From the NCBI RefSeq assembly GCF_011806455.1, contig NZ_JAATOT010000004.1, positions 434,001-498,000 on the forward strand: a DNA stretch of 64,000 bases, written 5' to 3'. How positions within the stretch are numbered: position 1 is the first letter of the stretch; the number at the start of each line of letters is the position of its first letter. The notes below the pieces were generated by a model. That model saw nothing but the letters and a program-made list of their open reading frames with translations, did not search any database and had not been told where the DNA came from. Positions 26,678 through 36,076 of the stretch are shown here, one piece after another. Source of the stretch: Celeribacter sp. HF31. Its GTDB lineage: Bacteria; Pseudomonadota; Alphaproteobacteria; Rhodobacterales; Rhodobacteraceae. Position numbers and translations under genes: made by a program.

Positions 26678-28018
26678 TTAGAGCCGGTCGAACACCGACC
26701 CCATGCGCGGCGCAAACAGCCGCTCATAGGTCTTGAGCAAAGCCGCATCCGTCATGCTCGCCACATAGTCGCAGATCACCCGCAGATCGCCCGCCGCTTC
26801 CGCATAGCGCTCCTGATGATCGCGTGGCAAAAGCCGCTCGGGATCGGAACAGAGTGCCTCAAACACCGAGACCACCATCTGCTGGCCCTTGAATTCGAGC
26901 TGCTGCACGTTGGGGCTTTTGATCACCACTTTGAACACCAGCTCTTTCAGCGCCTTCAACACCGGACGCCGCGCGGCAGGCAGGCTGGCGCGGTAGCGCA
27001 GGAGCGGTTCGGAGAACTCGGGCGCTTCGGTGTATTCGACAGCCGTGATCAGATAATTCACAAACCGCGAAATGAAGCGTTTCCGCGTGTCGCGCCCGCC
27101 GAACAACCCATCGAGCATCTGGCCATAGACGTCATTGCCGAACTGATCCGGGTATTTGTGTTTGAGCATGTCGAGAAAATCGCCGATCTGATCCGCCGAC
27201 ACATGCGTGACAAAATCGTCACGCGTCAAAAGCGTGAGCGCAATCGCATCCTCCAGATCATGCACCCCGTAGGCGATGTCATCGGCCAGGTCCATGATGC
27301 TGCAATCAAAGGATTTATGCAGCGCCTTGCGGTGTTTCCCGGCCTCCACCTGCCCCATGGCACAAAAAGCGCTGCGGTCTTCGGGGGAGAGCGGGGCGAG
27401 TACCCATTCCACCACGTCCTGCTCGCTGTCGAGGTAACATTTCGGCGGCGTCGAGGCCTCTGTGTCGATCAGCTTGAGCGTGTCAGGGCGGTCGCTCAGT
27501 TTGGGCCTGAGCGCGGAGTTGCGGGCCTGCGCGTAGGAGACCGGGTATTTCAACAGGCCCAAAAGGCTGCGCCGGGTGAGGTTTGCACCACTCTGCGCGG
27601 AAAAGCTCTCAAGCCGGGACAGGATGCGCAGGCTCTGGCCATTGCCCTCGAACCCGCCCGCTTCGCGCATACAGTAATTCAGCGCCACTTCGCCGCCATG
27701 ACCGAACGGCGGATGGCCCAGATCGTGCGAACAGCCGATCGCATGGATCATCGAACGATCCGGCAGATGGGCGGTGGCGGGATGTGTGGGGAAACTCTGT
27801 TCCAACTGGCGCGCGAGGCCACCGGCGATCTGCGCGACTTCCAGCGAATGCGTCAGACGGGTGCGATAGAAATCGCTGTCGCCGAGGTTGAGGATTTGCG
27901 TCTTGCCCTGAAGCCGCCGAAAGGAGGCGGAATGGATCACGCGCGCATAATCGACGTCGCCCGCCCCGCGCGCGTCCTCGGAATGCCCGCTCCATGTCTC
28001 TCTGCGTTCAAGCCACAT
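26678..28018 (-). CDS. dgt: Deoxyguanosinetriphosphate triphosphohydrolase-like protein
   Basis: An HD-domain dNTPase that splits dNTPs into deoxynucleoside and triphosphate. The 446-residue protein shows the R-x-L-Q-x-KTQ start region (SASFRRLQGKTQI), the metal site HSLEVAQIAGGL ... HDLGHPPFGHGGE, and the second metal Asp in SIMDLADDIAYGVHDLED. The start at 28018 (MWLERRETWSG) is selected because GAGGAGG stands 7 bp upstream on the coding strand; longer forms would run into a region without similarity. Such enzymes may also limit phage by dNTP depletion, but there is no defence context here. Confidence 0.88.
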   Translation of the reverse strand: MWLERRETWSGHSEDARGAGDVDYARVIHSASFRRLQGKTQILNLGDSDFYRTRLTHSLEVAQIAGGLARQLEQSFPTHPATAHLPDRSMIHAIGCSHDLGHPPFGHGGEVALNYCMREAGGFEGNGQSLRILSRLESFSAQSGANLTRRSLLGLLKYPVSYAQARNSALRPKLSDRPDTLKLIDTEASTPPKCYLDSEQDVVEWVLAPLSPEDRSAFCAMGQVEAGKHRKALHKSFDCSIMDLADDIAYGVHDLEDAIALTLLTRDDFVTHVSADQIGDFLDMLKHKYPDQFGNDVYGQMLDGLFGGRDTRKRFISRFVNYLITAVEYTEAPEFSEPLLRYRASLPAARRPVLKALKELVFKVVIKSPNVQQLEFKGQQMVVSVFEALCSDPERLLPRDHQERYAEAAGDLRVICDYVASMTDAALLKTYERLFAPRMGSVFDRL

Positions 28019-28130
28019 CTGCGCCTCCTCGTGGTTCGGGCGCACCATATGGGGCGCGTGGAGGGAAGGCCAGATGGGGAAACCCCGGAGCGGCACGATG
28101 AGGAAAAGGCGCACCGCTCCGGGGCAGAGA

Positions 28131-29441
28131 TTATTCCGCCTTCAAAAACTCGGCGACGTCGAGAAGGATCATCTCGTTGTCGTCAACGCGGCCTTGCTGG
28201 CGACCGGTCGAGAAGGGGTAGTTGTTGTCATTGGCGACGACGATGGTGGTCTCGTCCACACGGTCCACATCCTCGATGGTGAAATAGGGGAAGGTGTAGA
28301 CCCCATCCATCGTGCCACGCGGCGCGATGCCGTCGGGGTCCTGAATGTCCATCAGGTCGATATAGGCGATTTTTTCCAAGACATTGTTCTCGTCCATCCG
28401 CTCCAGATCAATCAGGTAGATGCGTTTGAACATCGCCGGATTTTCGGACCAGCCTTCGCGCGGATCGCCTTGGAAGTTGTCGCGCTCGATGATCAGACCA
28501 CGGGTGCCTTCGATCAGGTTGAAATCGCCGATGGCGTGGTTTTCGTCCTCAAGCGGGAAGTAACGCACCGTGTCACCCCATGCGCCGGTTTCGGTGGACA
28601 GTTCGAACATCGACAGAACCGGCTTGCCGCCGACATGTTTCTTGCCGCCGGTTTCCGGGTCATAGACCGGCTTTTCCAACAGCGGGTAGAGGGTTTTCAT
28701 ATCCTCGGACAAAGCCATGCCCTCATAGCCGCCGGAACGGTAGGAGACGACCGTGTCGGGCAGGGCGCCGCCGGGGTTCGGCGTGGCGACAAAGAAGTTG
28801 TCCGGCGATTGGATCAACTCACCGCCCGGCTCGGTCGCCAGCACGCGGAGCACCTCGCCCTCAGCATTCACTTCGATGATCCACGGACCGAATTCGTCAC
28901 CGATCCAGTAGGTGTCACCCACGGGCTGGATGGATTCGATGTCGAAATCCGCACCCGTCAGCGCCCGCAGATCTGTGGCTTCGTTCATGATCGGGAAGGG
29001 CACTTTGTGGTCCGGGTCCGACAGTTGCACGGTCTTCTCGATGGCCACGCGGCCCGTCTCCCAATCGACTTTGACGATGTTGAACATCAGGATGACGTCG
29101 GAGGAGTTGGCTTTCGCGCCAAAGCCGTTGTCGGTCAGCACGAGGAAACGGTCATCGCCCAAGGAGCGGATGCCGGAAAACCCCTGAAGCGGCTGGCCGG
29201 GGAAGGGGAGCGCGAGGCCGGTGGCCTCTTGGAAATTGTCATAGAGCACCTCGTTGCGCGCGCCATTGGTGAAGCGGCCGGAGGTGTTGTAATAGGGCGA
29301 GGCGCCTTCGGGGGCGGGGACGAAGCTATGGCCGGTCAGTTCGGCCTGTGCCTTGAGCGTGGCGGGGAAGGCCTCTTGCGCCTGGGCGGTGCTGGCAAGC
29401 ATGAGTGCCGCGAGGGCTGCGCCGTAAACGGGTTTGGTCAT
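28131..29441 (-). CDS. Secreted phytase-like / esterase-like protein
   Basis: A 436-residue exported protein with a signal peptide (VYGAALAALMLASTAQAQ, cleaved after about residue 21), followed by a beta-propeller-type phytase-like domain (esterase-like activity of phytase family). Blocks include FSGIRSLGDDRFLVLTDNGFGAK, DIESIQPVGDTYWIGDEFGPWIIE, SYRSGGYEGMALSEDMKTLYPL and the C-terminal VDRVDETTIVVANDNNYPFS. Acidic clusters suggest calcium binding. The start at 29441 leaves an ideal signal peptide; the longer frame upstream does not. Periplasmic phosphoesterase activity is plausible but unproven. Confidence 0.82.
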   Translation of the reverse strand: MTKPVYGAALAALMLASTAQAQEAFPATLKAQAELTGHSFVPAPEGASPYYNTSGRFTNGARNEVLYDNFQEATGLALPFPGQPLQGFSGIRSLGDDRFLVLTDNGFGAKANSSDVILMFNIVKVDWETGRVAIEKTVQLSDPDHKVPFPIMNEATDLRALTGADFDIESIQPVGDTYWIGDEFGPWIIEVNAEGEVLRVLATEPGGELIQSPDNFFVATPNPGGALPDTVVSYRSGGYEGMALSEDMKTLYPLLEKPVYDPETGGKKHVGGKPVLSMFELSTETGAWGDTVRYFPLEDENHAIGDFNLIEGTRGLIIERDNFQGDPREGWSENPAMFKRIYLIDLERMDENNVLEKIAYIDLMDIQDPDGIAPRGTMDGVYTFPYFTIEDVDRVDETTIVVANDNNYPFSTGRQQGRVDDNEMILLDVAEFLKAE

Positions 29442-29586
29442 GTCACTGTCCTGTGTGATTTCTGTGTGATGCGTTTCTTGTGCGCTCGGGCGCTTGGCGG
29501 CCCAAAGCGATGCGCGCAAGGAACCGAAGAAACGCAACGGATTTGCGACCGTTTGGTCAAAATCCCACAAAACTTGCGTGACAGGA

Positions 29587-30984
29587 TCACATCAGCTTGC
29601 GCATCATCCCCAGCGCGCGTTTGCGCCAGCCTTTGAACGGCGGCTCGGCGATGGCCATGCCGTTGCGCTTGGCCTGCCGCACCACGGGTTTCGGATGCGA
29701 AAACGTCTCAAAGCCTGCGCGGCCATGATAGACGCCTTGACCGGAGGCGCCGACACCGCCAAACGGCAAGGTGCCAAAGCCCACATGGATCGCCACATCG
29801 TTGACCGTCACGCCCCCGGAGATGGAATGGTCGAGCCACAACTCTTGCTCGTCTTTGTTGTCCGAGAAGACATAAAGCGCCAGCGGATGGTCGCGCGCGG
29901 CAACGAAGTTTAGCGCCTCTTGCGGGTCGTCATAGGGGATGAGCGGCAGGATCGGACCGAAGATTTCCTCCTGCATCAAGGCGATGTCTTGCGGCGGATC
30001 GAGCACCACCGTGGGGGCGAATTTGCGGGCGTTGCCTGTGGCCCCTTCGAGGCGCAGGATTTGCGCACCGCGGGCCTCAGCCTCTGCCAGCATCGCGGTC
30101 AGCCGGGCATGATGGCGTTCGGAAACGATCGCGGCGTAGTCGTCGCTTTCGGGGCCTTTAGGGAAGAAATGCATGAAGCCGCCCATGATCGCATCGGCGA
30201 CGGCCAGCATTTTCTTGCGCGGCACCAAGACGTAATCGGGCGCGACACAGACCTGCCCGGCATTCATCGCCTTGCCCCAGGCAATCCGCCGCCCCGCGCG
30301 GTCGAGATCGGCGCCGGGCATGATCACGGCGGGGCTTTTGCCACCCAGCTCCAAGGTGACAGGCGTCAGGTTACGCGCCGCCGCCTCGGCCACCTTGCGC
30401 CCGACCGCGGTGGAGCCGGTGAAGAACAGATGATCAAATGGGAGCGCGGAAAACGCCTCTGCGACCTCCGGCCCGCCGGTGACGGTCGCGATCTCTTCGG
30501 GGGCGAAGGCGCCTGAGAGCATCTCGGCCAAAACCTCAGAGGTGCGGGGCGTCAATTCAGAGGGTTTGAGCATCACGCGATTGCCCGCCGCCAAAGCCGC
30601 GACCATCGGCGCCAGGGCCAGCTGCACCGGGAAATTCCACGGTGAGATGATGCCGACAACGCCCAAGGGCTGCGGCCGGATTTCGGCGCGGGCGGGTTTA
30701 TAGACCAGCGGCACAGGCGCGCGACGGACCCGCATCCAGCGTTTCAAATGCCGTTTGGCCTGACGAATTTCGCCCAGAACCAGATCGATGTCGTAGAGGC
30801 GGCTTTCCATCGCGGGGCGATGGGAAAAGTCATCTGACATCGCTGCGATCAGTGCGGGTTCGGCCGAGAGCAATGCCTCTTGCAACCGCGTCAAACGGTC
30901 CAGCCGCAGGTCCAATTCGATAAGGGGCTGACCGCGCTGGGCGGTCTTTTGGCTGCGGAACAGCTCTGCTATTTGGGCGGTCAT
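29587..30984 (-). CDS. Coniferyl-aldehyde-dehydrogenase-like NAD(P) aldehyde dehydrogenase
   Basis: A 465-residue aldehyde dehydrogenase. It shows the class-3/CalB type order: PLGVVGIISPWNFPVQL, FTGSTAVGRKV, the general base in TLELGGKSPAVI, and the nucleophile cysteine in GKAMNAGQVCVAPDYVL. EEIFGPILPLIPYDD and GVGASGQGVYHGRAGFETFSHPKP follow at the end. The start at 30984 follows GAGAGG; another ATG lies nine codons upstream. The substrate could be coniferyl or medium-chain aldehydes. It is read in the same direction as the phytase-like gene with 145 bp between. Confidence 0.87.
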   Translation of the reverse strand: MTAQIAELFRSQKTAQRGQPLIELDLRLDRLTRLQEALLSAEPALIAAMSDDFSHRPAMESRLYDIDLVLGEIRQAKRHLKRWMRVRRAPVPLVYKPARAEIRPQPLGVVGIISPWNFPVQLALAPMVAALAAGNRVMLKPSELTPRTSEVLAEMLSGAFAPEEIATVTGGPEVAEAFSALPFDHLFFTGSTAVGRKVAEAAARNLTPVTLELGGKSPAVIMPGADLDRAGRRIAWGKAMNAGQVCVAPDYVLVPRKKMLAVADAIMGGFMHFFPKGPESDDYAAIVSERHHARLTAMLAEAEARGAQILRLEGATGNARKFAPTVVLDPPQDIALMQEEIFGPILPLIPYDDPQEALNFVAARDHPLALYVFSDNKDEQELWLDHSISGGVTVNDVAIHVGFGTLPFGGVGASGQGVYHGRAGFETFSHPKPVVRQAKRNGMAIAEPPFKGWRKRALGMMRKLM

Positions 30985-31053
30985 GTCGGCCTCTCGCATC
31001 GTTTCGGGCATTCAGCCAGAAAAGATGGGCAAGAAAAAGGCCCGCCAGACGCG

Positions 31054-31161
31054 TCAGACGCCGTTGCGGCTCAGGACGCGGCGTAACGTGGCGCGAAACC
31101 CGTTGCGCGATGGTTCCCACAAACAGCCCAACACAAAGGCGAAAGGTCTGATCTCGGTCAT
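31054..31161 (-). CDS. Possible 35-residue small protein
   Basis: A short frame (MTEIRPFAFVLGCLWEPSRNG... ending RVLSRNGV) begins after a GGGGGAC sequence on the coding strand and ends about 70 bp before the aldehyde dehydrogenase start. Mixed hydrophobic/basic composition; no family recognised. Chance is a real alternative. Confidence 0.25.
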   Translation of the reverse strand: MTEIRPFAFVLGCLWEPSRNGFRATLRRVLSRNGV

Positions 31162-31400
31162 GTCTCGGGTCCCCCAAACAACACGGACAGATGCGTTTAA
31201 CGCGCTGTTAAGGGTAAAATGTCTCAGTCCGGTGACAGCTCTGCGAAATCGCTGTGACGCAAAGGGCATGCGGGGTGCCCCCACGACGGCCAAACTGCCT
31301 AAAAACTCTGCAAATTGAAGCACATTCCAACTGTTCTCTGGATTACCGCAAATGCATCTATTACCATGAGGGGCAATGAAAGTTGTGCAAGGGTTCAGGG
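31162..31400. other. Divergent intergenic region upstream of UDP-glucose dehydrogenase
   Basis: About 240 bp. The stretch near 31310-31380 is AT-richer and would hold the ugd promoter. No confident -35/-10 pair, operator or RNA element was recognised. Confidence 0.3.
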
Positions 31401-32567
31401 ATGAAGATTGCGGTTGCCGGGATCGGCTATGTGGGGATGTCGAACGCGGTTTTGCTCGCGCAGCATCATGAAGTTGTCGCGGTGGACATTTCCGAGAGCC
31501 GCGTCCAGATGGTCAACGGGCGGCAATCTCCGATTGTCGATGCGGAACTTGAGGACTTTCTCGCGCACAAAGAGCTGAACCTGTCGGCGACGACGGACGG
31601 GGCTTCGGCCTACACCGGCGCGGATTTCGTCATCGTGGCGACGCCCACGAATTACGACACCAAATCCAATTATTTCGACACCTCCTCCGTGGAGGCCGTG
31701 ATCGCGCAGGTGATCGCGGTGAACCCGACCGCCACAATCGTCGTGAAATCCACCATCCCCGTGGGCTTTGTCACCCGCGTGCGCGCCGAGATGGCCACCG
31801 ATCAGGTGATCTTTTCGCCGGAATTCCTGCGCGAGGGCCGCGCGCTTTACGACAACCTGCATCCCTCCCGGATCATCGTCGGCGAACAATCCGAGCGCGC
31901 CCGCACCTTTGCCGATCTTCTGGTCGAGGGCGCGGTGGACAAGGATGTGTCGGTGCTCTTCACCGACGCCGATGAGGCCGAGGCGATCAAACTTTTCGCC
32001 AACACCTATCTCGCGATGCGCGTGGCGTTTTTCAACGAGTTGGACAGCTACGCCATGGCGCGCGGCATGGACACGCGCCAGATCATCGACGGCATCGGGT
32101 TGGACCCGCGCATCGGCAGCCATTACAACAACCCGTCCTTCGGCTACGGCGGCTATTGCCTTCCGAAAGACACCAAACAGTTGCTCGCAAACTATTCCGA
32201 AGTGCCGCAAAACCTGATCGCGGCCATCGTGGAAACCAACCGCACGCGCAAGGATTTCCTCGCCGATCAAATCATCGCCAAAGGCCCCAAGGTCGTGGGC
32301 GTCTACCGTCTGGTGATGAAAGCGGGCTCGGACAATTTCCGCCAGTCGTCCATTCAGGGCATCATGAAGCGGATCAAGGCCAAGGGCATCGAAGTGATCG
32401 TCTATGAGCCGGTGCTGGACGACGACGATTTCTTTGGCTCGCGTGTGGTGCGCGACCTGGAGGCGTTCAAGGCGGAAGCCGATGTCATCGTCGCCAACCG
32501 TATGACCGATGATGTCGCGGATGTCGCGGACAAGATCTTTACCCGCGACCTGTTCCACGCTGACTAA
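31401..32567 (+). CDS. ugd: UDP-glucose 6-dehydrogenase
   Basis: Oxidises UDP-glucose to UDP-glucuronate, the precursor for uronic-acid polysaccharides. The 388-residue protein begins with the NAD site [16 protein letters not shown]. It has [39 protein letters not shown], and the catalytic Cys253 in [15 protein letters not shown]. The ATG at 31401 is used because the Rossmann strand starts there; a TTG start six codons upstream is less likely. The epimerase gene for the product follows after 25 bp, so the pair likely makes UDP-galacturonate. The form resembles short Ugd of LPS/capsule loci. Confidence 0.94.
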   Translation: MKIAVAGIGYVGMSNAVLLAQHHEVVAVDISESRVQMVNGRQSPIVDAELEDFLAHKELNLSATTDGASAYTGADFVIVATPTNYDTKSNYFDTSSVEAVIAQVIAVNPTATIVVKSTIPVGFVTRVRAEMATDQVIFSPEFLREGRALYDNLHPSRIIVGEQSERARTFADLLVEGAVDKDVSVLFTDADEAEAIKLFANTYLAMRVAFFNELDSYAMARGMDTRQIIDGIGLDPRIGSHYNNPSFGYGGYCLPKDTKQLLANYSEVPQNLIAAIVETNRTRKDFLADQIIAKGPKVVGVYRLVMKAGSDNFRQSSIQGIMKRIKAKGIEVIVYEPVLDDDDFFGSRVVRDLEAFKAEADVIVANRMTDDVADVADKIFTRDLFHAD

Positions 32568-32592
32568 CGACGCCGACCAAGGACTGCTCCCC

Positions 32593-33603
32593 ATGCCCAC
32601 CGCTCTCGTCACCGGCGCCGCCGGGTTCATTGGCTCTTTCGTTTGCCGCACCCTCTTGGAAGAAGGCTGGCGTGTCATAGGCCTAGACTGCCTGTCGGAT
32701 TACTACGATGTCGCCCTCAAGGAACGCCGCGAAGAAACGCTGTCGGCCTATGACGGCTACCGCTCCGTGCATGACAAGGTCGAGACCCCCGGTCTCTTGA
32801 TGTCTTTGTTTGCGGAGGAAAAGCCCGATGTGGTGATCCACCTCGCGGCCCAGGCGGGTGTGCGCTATTCGATCGAGAACCCGCGGTCTTACCTCGAGAG
32901 CAACATCATCGGTACGTTTGAACTTCTGGAGGCGGCGCGGGCCTATCCGCCGAAGCACATGCTCTTGGCCTCGACCTCTTCGGCCTATGGCGCCAACACC
33001 GTGATGCCCTATCAGGAGACGGTGAAGGCCGACCACCAAATGTCGTTTTATGCGGCCACGAAAAAATCGACCGAAAGCATGGCGCACAGCTACGCGCATC
33101 TTTTCGACCTGCCGATCACCGTGTTCCGATTTTTCACCGTCTATGGCCCTTGGGGGCGCCCCGACATGGCGCTGTTTAAATTCACCAAGGCGATCCTCGA
33201 AGGTAAGCCCATCGACGTCTACAATTACGGCGACATGAAGCGCGATTTCACCTATGTCGAAGACCTCGTGCACGCCATACGTCTGCTGATCGACGCGGTG
33301 CCGGTGCGGCCCGAAGACGGCGTGGTCGAGGAGGGCGACAGCCTCTCGCCCGTGGCGCCCTACCGTGTGGTGAACATCGGCAACTCGGACGCCGTGCAGC
33401 TCACCGATTTCATTGCCGCCATCGAGGCCGCCACCGGCCAGACCGCAGACCGCAACCTGATGGAAATGCAGCCAGGCGATGTGCCCGCGACCTGGGCCGA
33501 TGCCTCTTTGCTCAAACGCCTGACGGGCTACGCGCCGAAAACCTCCGTGCCCGAAGGTGTGGCGAATTTCGTGCGCTGGTATCGGCAATATTACAACGCC
33601 TGA
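32593..33603 (+). CDS. UDP-glucuronate 4-epimerase-like NAD-dependent epimerase
   Basis: An extended SDR enzyme of 336 residues. It has the NAD site VTGAAGFIGSFV (6-17), HLAAQAGVRYSIENPRSYLESNIIG, STSSAYGAN and the YxxxK pair in SFYAATKKSTE. FRFFTVYGPWGRPDMALFKF is the hallmark of UDP-glucuronate epimerases. The start at 32593 follows AAGGA. It acts on the product of the preceding gene, giving UDP-galacturonate for envelope polysaccharide or LPS. It is the last chromosomal gene before the tRNA-Ser integration site. Confidence 0.9.
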   Translation: MPTALVTGAAGFIGSFVCRTLLEEGWRVIGLDCLSDYYDVALKERREETLSAYDGYRSVHDKVETPGLLMSLFAEEKPDVVIHLAAQAGVRYSIENPRSYLESNIIGTFELLEAARAYPPKHMLLASTSSAYGANTVMPYQETVKADHQMSFYAATKKSTESMAHSYAHLFDLPITVFRFFTVYGPWGRPDMALFKFTKAILEGKPIDVYNYGDMKRDFTYVEDLVHAIRLLIDAVPVRPEDGVVEEGDSLSPVAPYRVVNIGNSDAVQLTDFIAAIEAATGQTADRNLMEMQPGDVPATWADASLLKRLTGYAPKTSVPEGVANFVRWYRQYYNA

Positions 33604-33644
33604 TCGCCGGCGCTTTTCAGGGCGATGTGACGTGAGATTTTGCC

Positions 33645-33673
33645 TTGTGTCTCTGTGACGGCTCCATTACACG
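33645..33673 (+). promoter_or_regulatory. Possible promoter of tRNA-Ser
   Basis: TTGTGT (33645-33650) and TACACG (33668-33673) with 17-bp spacing, ending 7 bp before the tRNA. The -10 is poor. Confidence 0.4.
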
Positions 33674-33680
33674 GGTCGAC

Positions 33681-33770
33681 GGAGACGTGGCCGAGTGGTC
33701 GAAGGCGCTCCCCTGCTAAGGGAGTAGGCGGGAAACCGTCTCGAGGGTTCGAATCCCTTCGTCTCCGCCA
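33681..33770 (+). tRNA. tRNA-Ser (anticodon GCU)
   Basis: A 90-nt tRNA with encoded CCA. The acceptor stem is GGAGACG/CGTCTCC and the D region is TGGCCGAGTGGTC. The anticodon stem CTCCC/GGGAG carries loop CTGCTAA (anticodon GCT in DNA). The long variable arm is typical of serine tRNAs, and the T arm is GAGGGTTCGAATCCCTT. Its 3' end is the integration site of the downstream element and is left intact by it. Confidence 0.97.
33757..33770 (+). repeat. attL core (3' end of tRNA-Ser)
   Basis: CTTCGTCTCCGCCA, the last 14 nt of the tRNA gene, identical to 45373-45386. Confidence 0.88.
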
Positions 33771-33890
33771 CCATACCATTTCCAAGAGTTTGATTGGGTC
33801 GCCCCTGGCGGCCCTTTTGCTTTGTTTTGTTGGGAAATACGAGCGTTCTTGATTGCCTTGAGTTTTCTTCGGTGATGCCTATATTCGTTC

Positions 33891-33914
33891 CTTGAGTGGT
33901 ATGGAATGTGGTAT
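33891..33914 (+). repeat. Arm-type repeat, left copy
   Basis: CTTGAGTGGTAT, three bases, then ATGTGGTAT, just in front of the integrase ATG. The same arrangement occurs at 45287-45310 (21 of 24 bases equal). Each copy holds two GTGGTAT half-sites 12 bp apart. The position suggests integrase arm binding and possible autorepression. Confidence 0.65.
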
Positions 33915-33919
33915 TTTTA

Positions 33920-35104
33920 ATGGCCCTTTCTGGCAAGCTGACTAAGAAACTGGTCGAGAGCCTTGGCGCTGGGCGACATGGGGATGGCAACGGGCTTTAT
34001 CTTGTGGTCGATCCGTCCGGTGCGCGGCGCTGGATCGTGCGCGTTGTGGTCAAAGGGGCCAAGAACAAGAAGGGCGCTCCGTTGCGGACGGACTTCGGAT
34101 TGGGCGGGGCGGATATTGTCACGATCAACCAAGCGCGCGAACGGGCGCTGGAGTATCGGCGGATGGCCAAGCAAGGCTTGAACCCGCGTTTCAACGCCCA
34201 GCGCGAAATTCCCACCTTCGAAGAGTTCGCCCAGCAGGTCCACATTGATCGGATGCCGACGTGGAAGAACGCCAAGCATGGCCAGCAATGGATCAACACG
34301 CTGCGTGATTATGCCTTCCCGAAGATCGGCCGAATGCCGCTGGACAGTATCGACCAGCCCGAAGTCATGATGTGCCTGTCGCCAATCTGGACCGAAAAGC
34401 ATGAAACCGCCAAGCGGTTGGCTCAGCGGATCAAGACGGTGCTGGATGTGGCGAAGTCCAAGGGCTTCCGATCCGGCGAAAACCCCGTCACAGGGATCAA
34501 GGACGCAGGTGCGCTGCCAAAGGTGAAGGCCAAGCCCAAACACCACAAGGCAATGCGCTGGCAGGACGTGCCTGCCTTCTACGCGGACTTGAAGGGACGG
34601 AGCGCAATGTCTGCCAATGCACTGCGCTTCACCTGCTTGACCGGATCGCGGACCAGCGAAGTCTTGGGGATGCGTTGGGAAGAGATCGACTTTGACGCGC
34701 GGCTGTGGACCTGCCCCGACGAGCGGATGAAAACGGGGGAAGATCACCGCGTTCCCCTGACAGACGAAATGCTGGCAATTATTGAGCCACTCAAGGGACT
34801 GAAATCCGACTTCGTGTTCGAGGGCCAGAAACGCCACAAACCGCTTTCCAATATGTCCATGCTGATGCTGTTGCGCCGGATGAATGTTGAGGGGATCACG
34901 GTACACGGGTTCCGGTCCACCTTCCGCGATTGGGCGTCCGAAGTGACCAGCGCCCCACGCGAGATTGCCGAAATGAGCTTGTCGCACAGGGTCGGGTCAG
35001 ACGTAGAGCGCGCCTATGCGCGGTCAGATTTATTGGACAAGCGCCGGACCCTTATGGAACGTTGGTCGGGATTTGTATCCGGCATGGGTGAAAATAGTGA
35101 TTGA
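33920..35104 (+). CDS. P4-type tyrosine integrase of the island
   Basis: A 394-residue tyrosine recombinase with an N-terminal DUF4102-type arm-binding region (LTKKLVESLGAGRHGDGNGLYLVVDPSGARRWIVRVV). A central SAM-like core-binding domain (about 100-190) and the C-terminal catalytic domain follow. The catalytic residues fit Arg in LTGSRTSEVLGM, His-x-x-Arg in VHGFRSTFRDW, a His in LSHRVGSDVERAY and the nucleophile Tyr in ERAYAR. The start at 33920 is chosen because it begins the usual fold; an earlier GTG/ATG would overlap the arm repeats. It catalyses insertion in tRNA-Ser and, with an excisionase, excision. Confidence 0.93.
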   Translation: MALSGKLTKKLVESLGAGRHGDGNGLYLVVDPSGARRWIVRVVVKGAKNKKGAPLRTDFGLGGADIVTINQARERALEYRRMAKQGLNPRFNAQREIPTFEEFAQQVHIDRMPTWKNAKHGQQWINTLRDYAFPKIGRMPLDSIDQPEVMMCLSPIWTEKHETAKRLAQRIKTVLDVAKSKGFRSGENPVTGIKDAGALPKVKAKPKHHKAMRWQDVPAFYADLKGRSAMSANALRFTCLTGSRTSEVLGMRWEEIDFDARLWTCPDERMKTGEDHRVPLTDEMLAIIEPLKGLKSDFVFEGQKRHKPLSNMSMLMLLRRMNVEGITVHGFRSTFRDWASEVTSAPREIAEMSLSHRVGSDVERAYARSDLLDKRRTLMERWSGFVSGMGENSD

Positions 35105-35960
35105 GCGGGCTACAGTCCTTGAGATTATTGACTACAAGAGTTTCCCTCAACCGCTTGGAGTTGGCGCCGTTGGCATGGTTTTTGGGAAAGTATCGAACGG
35201 TTTGACAGTCAATTTCTTCTCTGAATTGATCTACCCCTTCCATCTTGATGCAGATGGCAAGCCATCCATCAGCTCCCAATTTGCTCTAAACGCCATTCGA
35301 TATAGTGCGACATCAGAAGTTCTTGTCGCGGTCCAATACTTGCAAGGTCACGGCTGGTTTGAGAGCGACGTCGAGTTCATCATATCTGGCGAAGACCCAT
35401 TCGATGAGCTTCAGGCGAGAGGATGGAAAAATGAGAGAGGTTCCAGTGATGATTGGGGTGTTGCTGAGCGGGTCGATATGGCGTTCTATTTGGAAGATGT
35501 CGTCGGAGAGCTAGAGCAGGATGGCAGCGAGTTCTCAAAAGAGTGGTACTATGCAAAGATCTCTCACCTCTATTTTAGCGATGTGGAAATGCCCGATGTT
35601 GCCATGACGATGGGGATTTTGCTCGCTCAACTTTGGTGGAGGGCAGACGTCGGAGATGTCGCAGAGCGGGGGCAGGCAAACTCTGCGGCGCTGCAAAAGG
35701 CCAACTCTGCTAGGAAAGAGCATTCCAAGGCCCAATCTGAGGACAAAAACAAGGTAATCGCTGAGTATTGGTTTGAAGCGCGGGTGGAGCTAGGAAACGA
35801 AGTAATGCGGCGCGATAGCAACGCTGCTCAGGCAATCTATGCGATAGCCATGCGAAAGCGACCCAAACAACTCTTGATCAAAGCAACTGGCGAAGTGATA
35901 GGCGTTGAAGCCATACGAAAGCGAGTTTCTGCGCTTAGGAAGCTAGAAAAAATCGGATAG
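35088..35960 (+). CDS. Hypothetical island protein
   Basis: A roughly 290-residue protein, probably from the GTG at 35088 that overlaps the integrase end by 17 bp. It contains no motif I recognise. The N-terminal half is mixed alpha/beta (LEIIDYKSFPQPLGVGAVGMVFGK); around residues 195-225 there is an Ala/Gln/Lys-rich helical stretch (GQANSAALQKANSARKEHSKAQSEDKNK). The end is a basic helix-rich segment (IRKRVSALRKLEKIG) that could bind DNA. GC content is lower than in flanking genes. Role in the island unknown; start uncertain. Confidence 0.6.
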   Translation: MKIVIERATVLEIIDYKSFPQPLGVGAVGMVFGKVSNGLTVNFFSELIYPFHLDADGKPSISSQFALNAIRYSATSEVLVAVQYLQGHGWFESDVEFIISGEDPFDELQARGWKNERGSSDDWGVAERVDMAFYLEDVVGELEQDGSEFSKEWYYAKISHLYFSDVEMPDVAMTMGILLAQLWWRADVGDVAERGQANSAALQKANSARKEHSKAQSEDKNKVIAEYWFEARVELGNEVMRRDSNAAQAIYAIAMRKRPKQLLIKATGEVIGVEAIRKRVSALRKLEKIG

Positions 35961-36076
35961 ATTGGCGATTTTTCCCAATTTGGGAAGAACCGCCGATGGC
36001 TCTCAGTCTATTGGGTGTGGCGAATGAAAATGCCCATTACCAAACAACAGCAAGAAGTTGTTGAGAGGAATGGAGC

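Noticed and set aside
30830-31177. A 115-codon minus-strand frame upstream of the aldehyde dehydrogenase
   Set aside because: Overlaps the start of the aldehyde dehydrogenase in another frame and shows no family features; only the short 35-codon frame inside the gap was kept, at low confidence.
33667-33990. Minus-strand protein across tRNA-Ser ending in TTRPRLRRPV
   Set aside because: A well-known artefact of reading the complement of serine tRNA; kept only as evidence for the recombinase tail phase.
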